Assembly: GCA_016795285.1 (NCBI GenBank)
Contig: JAEUIC010000035.1
Location: forward strand, 46,220 to 110,219
From: Planctomycetota bacterium
GTDB taxonomy: Bacteria > Planctomycetota > B15-G4 > SIAN01
Direction of reading: 5' to 3'
DNA: 64,000 bases
Shown here: positions 49,480 to 56,621 of the stretch, in pieces
Layout of the letters: every line of letters starts with the position of its first letter
Position numbering within the stretch: position 1 is the first letter of the stretch
The notes under the pieces: generated by a model
Told to the model about the DNA's origin: nothing
Seen by the model: the letters and a program-made list of their open reading frames with translations, nothing else
The model's database searches: none
Translations under genes and position numbers: made by a program

Positions 49480-50640
49480 TCAGCTCGGCGACGGGCGGCT
49501 CGGCAGCGCGATGCGGAACCGCGCGCCAGCTCCGACGTCGCTCTCGACCTCGATGCGCCCGCCGTGCGCGGCGATCGAAGCGCGCGCCAGCGCGAGCCCG
49601 AGCCCCGCTCCGCCATGCGCGTGACCCGCCGTCGGGTCGCGCGCGCGGGAAGCGTCGAGGCGGAGGAAGCGCTCGAAGATCCGGGCGTGGTCGGCGGGCG
49701 CGATGCCTTGCCCCTCGTCGAGCACTTCGAGGAGCGCTTCCTCGCCCGCTCCGCGCGCGCGCAGCACGATCTCGCCCTCCGCCGGGGAGTGCTTGATCGC
49801 GTTGTCGAGCAGGTTGGCGATGGCACGGCGCACGAGTGATCGATCGGCGACGCAGCGCGACGGCGACGGCGACTCGACGCGGACGCGCAGCCGCTTCTCC
49901 TCGGCGAGCGGCGCGAGCTGCTCGACCACCTCGGTCGCGAGCTCGGCGAGATCGACGGCGACGACGGAGAGCTGCAGCCTCCCGTCGTCCGCGCGCGCGA
50001 GCTCGAGCATCGACTCCACCAGGCGGCTCAGGCCGTCGACCTCCTCGAGCATGCTCCCGACCACGTCGCGGAGGGCGGCGGCGTCGCCCGGCCGCCGCAG
50101 CCCCGCCTCGCCGATCGCGCGAACCGCGGCCAGCGGCGTCCGCAGCTCGTGCGAGACGTTCGCGGTGAAGCGCCGCAGCGCGGCGAACGACGCGTCGAGC
50201 CGCGCCGTCATCCCGTTGAACGTGCTCGCCAGACGACCGAGCTCGCCCTCCGGATCGGCGACCACCAGCTTCTCGGAGAGCCGCTCCGCGGTGATCCGCT
50301 CGGCGTGCCGCGCGAGCTCCCCGACCGGCGCGAGGGAACGGCGCGACAGGACGAAGCCGAACGCGCCGGCCAGCAGCGAGCCGGGGACGATCACCAGCAG
50401 CATCGCGGCGATCAGCTCGTCGAGCTCGTGCTCGACACCGGCGACCTTCCGCTCCCACGCAGGACCGCGGTCGATGCGCTCCGGCGGGACGCCGCGATCC
50501 CACTCCTCCTGCAGCGCCTCGTACACCTCGTGGCGCACCCACGCGTAGATGGCGACGTCGTGGACGACCAGGAGCAGCGCGAACGCCAGCGCGGAACGCG
50601 CGGCGAATCGCGCCGAAAGCCCGCGGGGCAGCCACCTCAT
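49480..50640 (-). CDS. Sensor histidine kinase of metal-efflux cluster (CusS/BaeS-like)
   Basis: 386 residues. Two membrane helices (about 13-34 and 78-99) enclose a short periplasmic loop of ~45 residues, then HAMP, a dimerisation/phosphoacceptor box NVSHELRTPL (His164), an N box (LLDNAIKHSP), a G1 box (DEGQGIAP) and a G2 box (GGAGLGLALAR). The loop is much shorter than in CusS, so the stimulus may be different. The ATG overlaps the regulator stop as ATGA. Confidence 0.9.
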   Translation of the reverse strand: MRWLPRGLSARFAARSALAFALLLVVHDVAIYAWVRHEVYEALQEEWDRGVPPERIDRGPAWERKVAGVEHELDELIAAMLLVIVPGSLLAGAFGFVLSRRSLAPVGELARHAERITAERLSEKLVVADPEGELGRLASTFNGMTARLDASFAALRRFTANVSHELRTPLAAVRAIGEAGLRRPGDAAALRDVVGSMLEEVDGLSRLVESMLELARADDGRLQLSVVAVDLAELATEVVEQLAPLAEEKRLRVRVESPSPSRCVADRSLVRRAIANLLDNAIKHSPAEGEIVLRARGAGEEALLEVLDEGQGIAPADHARIFERFLRLDASRARDPTAGHAHGGAGLGLALARASIAAHGGRIEVESDVGAGARFRIALPSRPSPS

Positions 50641-51338
50641 CGGGCTTCCTCGCGGACGATGAAGCCGACGCCGCGCACGGTGTGGAGCAGGCGCGGCCCC
50701 TCCTCGCCGTCGACCTTCCGACGCAGCCGCGCGATGGTGACGTCGATCACGTTGTCCAGCGAGGTCGCGCGGGAGGTCTCCTGCCACACGTCGCGCGCGA
50801 GCGTCTCGCGGGAGACGAGCCGCCCCTGGTGGCGGAGCAGCAGCTCGAGCAGCTCGAACTCGCGCTGCGTGAGGTGCAGCTCGCAGCCGCCTCGCGACGC
50901 GCGATGCGTCGCCGGGTCGACCTCGAGGTCGGCGCAGCGCAGCACGGAGGCGGTTTCGCCGCGCGAGCGCCGCAGGAGCGAGCGCAGCCGCGCCGACAGC
51001 TCGGCGATCGCGAACGGCTTCACCAGGTAGTCGTCCGCGCCGGCGTCGAGCCCGGCGACGCGATCGTCGACGTCGTCCCGCGCGGTCAGCATGAGCACGG
51101 GCAACGCGCGTCCCGTCCGCCGCAGTTCGCGCAGCAGGTCGAGCCCGTCGCGTCCCGGGAGCATCCAGTCGAGCACCACCGCGTCGAACGTCCCGTCGCT
51201 CGCCAGCCGGAAGCCGTCGCTGCCCGAGTGGGCGACGGCGACCTCGAACCCGTCGCTGCGCAACCCGTCGGCGACGGCCGCGGCGAGCTTCCGCTGGTCT
51301 TCGATCAACAGGAGCCGAGGACGCTCGCCCGCCGTCAT
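50637..51338 (-). CDS. OmpR-family response regulator (CusR-like)
   Basis: 233 residues. Receiver domain with an acidic pair (IEDQ), phospho-acceptor Asp57 (VVLDWMLPG), the Thr of LTARDD and the Lys of YLVKPF; then a winged-helix DNA-binding domain with LTQREFELLELLL and SLDNVIDVTIARLRRKVD. It probably controls the efflux operon that follows and its own promoter. The ATG lies seven bases after a TACGAT element, without a Shine-Dalgarno, so translation may be leaderless. Confidence 0.9.
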   Translation of the reverse strand: MTAGERPRLLLIEDQRKLAAAVADGLRSDGFEVAVAHSGSDGFRLASDGTFDAVVLDWMLPGRDGLDLLRELRRTGRALPVLMLTARDDVDDRVAGLDAGADDYLVKPFAIAELSARLRSLLRRSRGETASVLRCADLEVDPATHRASRGGCELHLTQREFELLELLLRHQGRLVSRETLARDVWQETSRATSLDNVIDVTIARLRRKVDGEEGPRLLHTVRGVGFIVREEAR

Positions 51339-51345
51339 CCAAGCG

Positions 51346-51351
51346 ATCGTA
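51346..51351 (-). promoter_or_regulatory. TACGAT -10-like element, leaderless arrangement
   Basis: On the minus strand TACGAT, seven bases (CGCTTGG), then the ATG of the response regulator. The expected transcription start falls at the ATG. Confidence 0.5.
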
Positions 51352-51390
51352 GTCGCCGACGCGGCCGCGCGCGCCTTCGCCGAGGCGACG

Positions 51391-51410
51391 ATTGTCAGGC
51401 GAACGTCAGG
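51391..51410. promoter_or_regulatory. Direct repeat upstream of response regulator
   Basis: ATTGTCAGGCGAACGTCAGG contains two GTCAGG half-sites 11 bases apart, the arrangement of OmpR-family binding sites. It lies about 40 bases upstream of the regulator's -10-like element and about 23 bases upstream of that of the divergent PbgA-like gene. Confidence 0.45.
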
Positions 51411-51432
51411 CGGAGACGCGCGCAGCGGCGCC

Positions 51433-51438
51433 TACCGT
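51433..51438 (+). promoter_or_regulatory. TACCGT -10-like element, leaderless arrangement
   Basis: TACCGT is followed by CCCGCCCCC and then a GTG, a gap of nine bases. This is the main reason for choosing GTG 51448 as start of the PbgA-like gene. Confidence 0.45.
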
Positions 51439-51447
51439 CCCGCCCCC

Positions 51448-53385
51448 GTGAAGGCATCCGAAGCGGAGATGCGCGTGGGCCAAGAGGCAGGCGGCGCTGG
51501 AGCCGCTGGGAGCGGCGCGCCGACCGTCGGAGCGTCGCTCCGCCGCTTCGCGCTGATCAACTGGCTGCTGACGCTCGCCATCCTGTCGCGCAACTTCTCC
51601 GAGGTGCATTGGCTCGGGCCGGGGACGGTGACGTTCGTCGCGGCCGCGTGGCTCGAGTACTCGGCGCTCTACCTGTTGCCGACGTTCGGCGTCGCCTTCC
51701 TGGCGGCGGCGGCCTGCCGGAAGGCCGGTCGAGCGCTCGCGTGGCTGCCGCTCGGCGTCGCCGCGCTGCTGGCGACGGCGAGCCAGCTGCTCCTCTTCGT
51801 CGACACGATCGTGTTCCGCATGTACGGGTTCCACCTGAACGGTTTCGTCTGGAACCTGCTGCGCACCCCGGGCGGCATCGCGTCGATGGACGCCGACGGC
51901 GCGACGACGCGCTTCGCCACGGTCGTGGTGGCGGCCATCGTCGTCGTCGAAGCGATCGCGATGGTGCTCGCACGGGGGGCCCCTGGCCTCTGGGCGCGCC
52001 TCGCGCCGCGCCGGCCGCGGCGCGCGGCGTGGCTCGCCTTCGCGGCCTTCGTGATCCTCGGCGCGGGCGAGCGGATCGCCTTCTCGTTCGCCAACCTCCT
52101 CGACTACCGGCCGATCGTCATCGCGCACGACACCTTCCCGCTCTATGCCCGGACTCGCATCCGGAAGCTCGCGGAGCGGCTCGGTTTCTCGATGCGGAAG
52201 GAAGACGAGATCGAGATGGGACTGCGGACCGGCAACCTCCGCTACCCGCTCGCGCCGTTGTCGATGGCGCCGGACCGGCCGCGCTGGAACCTCGTCTGGC
52301 TGGTCGCGGAGTCGTGGCGCGCCGACACGCTCGACCCCGAGGTGATGCCGGCGACCGACGCGTTCGCCGCCGGATCGCTGCGCTTCCGCCAGCACGTGAG
52401 CGGCGGGAACGGGACGCGCATGGGCATCTTCGCGCTCTTCTACGGGCTCTACGGCTCCTATTGGTTCCCGTTCCTCGCCGAGGGCAAGGGGCCGGTGCTG
52501 ATCGACCAGCTGCTCGCGGACGGCTACCAGTTCACGGTCTCGACCAGCGCGAAGTTCAGCTTCCCGGAGTTCGACAAGACCGTCTGGGCGAAGCTGCCGC
52601 GCGAGCAGCTCGTCGAAGGCGACGAGTCGAAGCGCGGTTGGGAGAACGATCGCGCGCTGGTCACCCGCATGCTCGAGAAGATCGACCAGCGCGATCCGTC
52701 GCGGCCGTTCTTCGCCTTCCATTTCTTCGAGTCGCCGCACGCGCAGTACTGGTTCCCGCCGGAATCGGTGATCCGCGAGCCCTACGCCGAGCGGATGAAC
52801 TACGCGCTGCTCACGGCCGCCGACATGCCGCTGGTGAAGAACCGCTACCTCAACGCCGTCCACCACCTCGACTCGCAGCTCGCCCGGGTCTTCGACGGGC
52901 TGCGCGAGCGGGGGCTGCTCGATCGGACGATCGTGCTGGTCACCGGCGACCACGGCGAGGAGTTCATGGAGAAGGGGCGCTACGGACACCACTCGACCTT
53001 CAGCGAGGAGCAGATCCGGACGCCGTTGCTGCTGCGCATCCCGGGGCAGGAGCCGCGCGCGATCGACGCGGACTCGAGCCACCTCGACGTCGTGCCCACC
53101 ATCCTGCGGCTGCTCGGCGCGACCAGCGACCCCGCGAGCTACTCGCTCGGCACCGACCTGCTCGGCGATCGGCAGCGCGAGCACGTCGTCGTCGCCGACT
53201 GGGACCACCTCTGCCTGCGCGACCACGATCGCAAGGGCATCTTCCCGGTGCAGCAGCGCGGCTTCCTCGGCTTCGAAGTGACGACGCGCGACGACGATCC
53301 GGTCGACGACCACGCCGGATACCGCGCCAGCCGGATGCCGCGGCTGCTCGAAGTGATGGAAGGGCTGTCGCGCTTCTCGCGCTGA
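51448..53385 (+). CDS. Inner-membrane sulfatase-fold protein, PbgA/YejM (LapC)-like
   Basis: About 645 residues. Five membrane helices at the N-terminus are followed by an alkaline-phosphatase/sulfatase-fold domain (WLVAESWRADTLDPEVMPAT, SGGNGTRMGIFALFYGLYG, SYWFPF), and VLVTGDHGEEFMEKG supplies metal-site-like residues. This layout and the SGGNGTR stretch match PbgA/YejM, which senses periplasmic lipopolysaccharide and controls LpxC turnover in enterobacteria. GTG is preferred (see the -10-like element); ATG 51469 is the alternative. Divergent from the metal regulator by 109 bases. Its exact role here is inference. Confidence 0.8.
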   Translation: MKASEAEMRVGQEAGGAGAAGSGAPTVGASLRRFALINWLLTLAILSRNFSEVHWLGPGTVTFVAAAWLEYSALYLLPTFGVAFLAAAACRKAGRALAWLPLGVAALLATASQLLLFVDTIVFRMYGFHLNGFVWNLLRTPGGIASMDADGATTRFATVVVAAIVVVEAIAMVLARGAPGLWARLAPRRPRRAAWLAFAAFVILGAGERIAFSFANLLDYRPIVIAHDTFPLYARTRIRKLAERLGFSMRKEDEIEMGLRTGNLRYPLAPLSMAPDRPRWNLVWLVAESWRADTLDPEVMPATDAFAAGSLRFRQHVSGGNGTRMGIFALFYGLYGSYWFPFLAEGKGPVLIDQLLADGYQFTVSTSAKFSFPEFDKTVWAKLPREQLVEGDESKRGWENDRALVTRMLEKIDQRDPSRPFFAFHFFESPHAQYWFPPESVIREPYAERMNYALLTAADMPLVKNRYLNAVHHLDSQLARVFDGLRERGLLDRTIVLVTGDHGEEFMEKGRYGHHSTFSEEQIRTPLLLRIPGQEPRAIDADSSHLDVVPTILRLLGATSDPASYSLGTDLLGDRQREHVVVADWDHLCLRDHDRKGIFPVQQRGFLGFEVTTRDDDPVDDHAGYRASRMPRLLEVMEGLSRFSR

Positions 53386-53493
53386 TCGGCCGGGTGGCCG
53401 CGGACGCCCGCCCAAAGGCGCGCACCGGCGCGACCGTCGCGCACCGAGTGGCGCTCGTCGATCCTCCGTTTTCGACCGCGAGCGCGCGCGGCG

Positions 53494-53499
53494 TAAGGT
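53494..53499 (+). promoter_or_regulatory. TAAGGT -10-like element
   Basis: TAAGGT followed by GGCGCCCCC lies 28 bases before the ATG of the secreted-protein gene; GAGGAG lies in between. Confidence 0.4.
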
Positions 53500-53527
53500 G
53501 GCGCCCCCATCGTTCGAGGAGCTCGCC

Positions 53528-54457
53528 ATGTCGCGCCCGATCCCCGCCTTCGGCATCGCCACCGGTCTCGCGGCGCTCGCGGCCGCTGCCACTGTCAACG
53601 TGGCGTTCGCTCCGAGCGACCCGCCGGCTTCGCTCGCCGCCGCGTCCGTGGTCGCCACCGCGCAGGACGGCGCGCTCGCCCGCGCCGCTTCGTTCGGCGA
53701 GCACCCGCTGTGGGACGACGGCAAGGCGGAGCTGTCGCGCTACGCCGCCGAGGAGATCGTCGAGGGCGAGAAGCGGAAGTTCACGGCGTGGTCGGTGATC
53801 GTCGCGGAGCACTTCGACCCGAAGTCGATGGTGAAGGCCGACGAGTGGAGCCCGGCCACGATCCCGGTGCTGAAGTGCAACTGGTTCCTCCACGTCCCGA
53901 CCGGCGTCTACTCCTACCAGCAGATGGCGTCGCTCTTCCTGCGCCGCACCGACGGCCTCGTCATGAAGGCCGCCTTCTCGAGCCAGGAGTGGTGCGGGAT
54001 GACGTTCGCCGAGTGGCGCCGCGACCAGGACGGCCTAACGACTCACTCCTACTGGCAGGGCGAAGGCGACCAGCGCTACGAGCTGCCCGAGCTCGCCACC
54101 AACACCCTCTTCCACGAGCAGCTGCCGCTCTGGATCCGCGGCCGCGCGCCGACCAAGGTGCGCACCGAAGCGATCACGCTGATCCGCAAGCGGATCGGCT
54201 CGGCGAAGTGCCCGCCGCCGAAGCTGGTCGGCGCCGCGATCTGGTTCGACGGCGTGAAGGAGGGCGCGGCGGGCAAGCGGATCGAAGCGCGCCTGATGGT
54301 CGACCAGCAGGTCGACACCTTCCTCTTCGCGCCCGACTTCCCGCACGTGCTGCAGGAGTGGCGCCGCGACGACGGCACGGTCTGGAAGCTCGAGAAGAGC
54401 GTCCGCCTCGACTACTGGAAGTTCAGCAAGAACGAGTTCGCCGAGCTGCTGAAGTAG
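53528..54457 (+). CDS. Secreted protein of unknown function
   Basis: 309 residues. A signal peptide (about residues 1-28) is followed by a domain beginning GEHPLWDDGKAELSRY and containing KFTAWSVIVAEHF, VPVLKCNWFLHVPTGVYSYQ-type and SSQEWCGMTF segments. The latter two resemble a family of uncharacterised secreted proteins in planctomycetes and Bacteroidetes, from memory only. No catalytic motif can be assigned. The ATG is chosen over GTG 53498 because GAGGAG lies six bases upstream and because GTG would add a non-signal leader. It converges with the sialate esterase gene. Confidence 0.65.
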   Translation: MSRPIPAFGIATGLAALAAAATVNVAFAPSDPPASLAAASVVATAQDGALARAASFGEHPLWDDGKAELSRYAAEEIVEGEKRKFTAWSVIVAEHFDPKSMVKADEWSPATIPVLKCNWFLHVPTGVYSYQQMASLFLRRTDGLVMKAAFSSQEWCGMTFAEWRRDQDGLTTHSYWQGEGDQRYELPELATNTLFHEQLPLWIRGRAPTKVRTEAITLIRKRIGSAKCPPPKLVGAAIWFDGVKEGAAGKRIEARLMVDQQVDTFLFAPDFPHVLQEWRRDDGTVWKLEKSVRLDYWKFSKNEFAELLK

Positions 54458-54471
54458 GCGGCGGGACTCGC

Positions 54472-54502
54472 GCGGGGCGTCGCAACCGGCGCGACACCCC
54501 GC
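54472..54502. terminator. Hairpin between convergent genes
   Basis: GCGGGGCGTCGC pairs with GCGACACCCCGC (one mismatch) over a 7-base loop, between the stops of the secreted-protein gene and the sialate esterase gene. Confidence 0.5.
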
Positions 54503-54521
54503 ACGGCGGCCCTCGTCTGGC

Positions 54522-56501
54522 TCAGTTCGTGATCTTGCAGAACGGCGACGCCGGCAGCCCGGCGCCGTTGAAGAGGTTCGGTGCGCAGGCGTCGGCGTGG
54601 CCGAAGCGGACGTCGACCGGCGCCGCCACCTTGGCGCTGCGCACGACGACCGTCTCGCCGTCGATGGTCGCTTGCGCCGGATGCCACACGCCGTCGGCAC
54701 CGCAGAGCTCGAAGTCGGTGAGCGGGCCGCCCTTCGCCTGCAAGCCCGCCGCGTGGGTGAAGCGGACGCGCATCGCGTCGCCCTCGACCGCGTGGCCGGC
54801 ATGCAACGGCCCGCTCCACTCTCCAGTGTCCTTCCGGTAGGTCTGGCTCAACGCCCACAGCGCAAGGCGGCGCCCCACCTCCTGCTTGTTGCCCGGATGG
54901 ATGTCGTGCGGGTTGCCGATGTCCATCGTCACCGCCATCCCGGTGTTCGGGACGGCGAGCGTCGCGAGTTGCGCCTGGCGCAGTTCCGCCGAGCGCGCCG
55001 AGCCGTCGTAGTTGTAGGGGGCGATCTGCACGAAGAGGAACGGGAAGTCGGCGCGGCGGAACTGCGCGCGCCAGTCGCCGATCAGCCCCTTCATGAGATC
55101 GAGGTACTCGGCGGCGCGGCCGATGTTGCTCTCGCCCTGGTACCAGAGCGCGCCGCGGATGCCGAACGGGACGATCGGCGCGACCAGCCCGTTCCACAGC
55201 ACCGATGCCACATTCGGATGGAGCTGGCCGCCGACGTTGGGCAGCGACGGCAGGCCATCGGCCGCGCAACCGAGCCGGCGCTTCCAGCCGCCGACCACGG
55301 CGGAGCTGCCGCTCGCGCGCCCGTTCGCCAGCGCGCCGATCGTCACGGCACGCCCGCCACCGCTCGCCTCCGCACCGGCGATGCCGCCGGCGCCACCGGT
55401 GTCGACCACCCGCACCGCCAGCACGTGGCGCGCGGGCGTCGTCAGCTCGGCCGGGATGCGATAGGTGCGCGCCTCGTTCCAGCGCCCATGCACCTCGACG
55501 CCGCCGATCTTCTTGCCGTCGAAGAAGACCTGGTCCATGTCATCGATCGCGCCGAGCGCCACTTCGAGTTCCTGACCGACCCACTCGTGCGGGAAGGTCT
55601 CGAAGGTCCGCCGATACCACACCGCGCCGTCGACGTTCTCGATCCCGGCGAACGCATCGGGCACCGCGACCTCGCTCCAGCCCGAGTCATCGAACTTCGC
55701 CGCGGCCCAGCCGTTCTTCGCGCCGAGATCCTTCTCGTCGAGCGCCGCCCAGTAGCCGGCCCACGCGCGCGTCACCGCATCGCTGCCGCCCTTCGCCGCC
55801 GCCGCCTCGCTCGCCACCCAGTCGAGCTCCGGCTGCAGCCGCGGAAAGGTCGCGAGCGCCTCGCGCCGCATCCACGCCTGCGCGACCGTGCCGCCCCAGT
55901 TGACGCCGATCAGCCCGACCGGCACTCCCAACTCGCGGCGCAGCTCGCGCGCGAAGAACCAGCCGACGCAGCTGAAGCCGTTCACGCTCTCGGGCGTCGC
56001 CGCCAGCCAGCGCGCATCGCAATCGTCCTTCGGCGCCGCCGCGACGACGTTCGGCACGTCGAAGAGGCGCACGAACGGATCGCGCGCCGCAGCTCGCTCC
56101 GCCTCGGCGTCATCCACGCCACCGTAGGCGAACGCCCACTCCATGTTCGACTGCCCGCCGCAGAGCCACACCTCGCCGGCCAGCACGTCGTCGAGCACGA
56201 CCGTGTTCTTCCCGCGGACGGTGATCTGGTAGCCCTGCTCCTTCGCCTTCGGCGTGGCGAGCAGCACCTGGAAGCGGCCGTCGGCTCCCGTGACCGTCTT
56301 CGCCTCGGAACCCCAGCTCGCCGTCACGGCGATCGCCTCGCCGGGATCGGCCCACCCCCAGATCGCCACCTCGCTCTGCTGCTGCACGACCATGCCCGAC
56401 GCCAGCACCTTCGGCAGCCGGACCTCGGCGCGCGCGGCGCCTCCGAGCGCTCCGACGAGCGCGAGACCGAACGGGACCACGAGCACGCGGGGAGCCGCCA
56501 T
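54522..56501 (-). CDS. Secreted sialate O-acetylesterase-family protein
   Basis: 659 residues. A signal peptide is followed by a beta domain (LASGMVVQQQSEVAIWGWAD), then the SGNH-type catalytic core with GGQSNMEW (Ser118), GVNWGGT and a YQGESN block, and a DIHPGN block carrying the catalytic Asp-His. An inserted beta-sandwich (about residues 250-390) splits the core, as in larger members. These esterases remove acetyl groups from sialic acids or from plant or algal glycans. GGAGGAAGG before the ATG supports the start. Confidence 0.85.
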   Translation of the reverse strand: MAAPRVLVVPFGLALVGALGGAARAEVRLPKVLASGMVVQQQSEVAIWGWADPGEAIAVTASWGSEAKTVTGADGRFQVLLATPKAKEQGYQITVRGKNTVVLDDVLAGEVWLCGGQSNMEWAFAYGGVDDAEAERAAARDPFVRLFDVPNVVAAAPKDDCDARWLAATPESVNGFSCVGWFFARELRRELGVPVGLIGVNWGGTVAQAWMRREALATFPRLQPELDWVASEAAAAKGGSDAVTRAWAGYWAALDEKDLGAKNGWAAAKFDDSGWSEVAVPDAFAGIENVDGAVWYRRTFETFPHEWVGQELEVALGAIDDMDQVFFDGKKIGGVEVHGRWNEARTYRIPAELTTPARHVLAVRVVDTGGAGGIAGAEASGGGRAVTIGALANGRASGSSAVVGGWKRRLGCAADGLPSLPNVGGQLHPNVASVLWNGLVAPIVPFGIRGALWYQGESNIGRAAEYLDLMKGLIGDWRAQFRRADFPFLFVQIAPYNYDGSARSAELRQAQLATLAVPNTGMAVTMDIGNPHDIHPGNKQEVGRRLALWALSQTYRKDTGEWSGPLHAGHAVEGDAMRVRFTHAAGLQAKGGPLTDFELCGADGVWHPAQATIDGETVVVRSAKVAAPVDVRFGHADACAPNLFNGAGLPASPFCKITN

Positions 56502-56608
56502 CACCTTCCTCCTTCGAGACTTGCGAAGCGCCGAAGGATGCCGAGCGCCCCCCGACGGCGCCATGCGCCCGGCTGCGCGACGCCGCGCGCAGGCGCGCAC
56601 CGCCGTCC

Positions 56609-56614
56609 TAGACT
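56609..56614 (+). promoter_or_regulatory. TAGACT -10-like element, leaderless arrangement
   Basis: TAGACT is followed by CCGCGCC and then ATG, a gap of seven bases. No Shine-Dalgarno is visible. Confidence 0.5.
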
Positions 56615-56621
56615 CCGCGCC

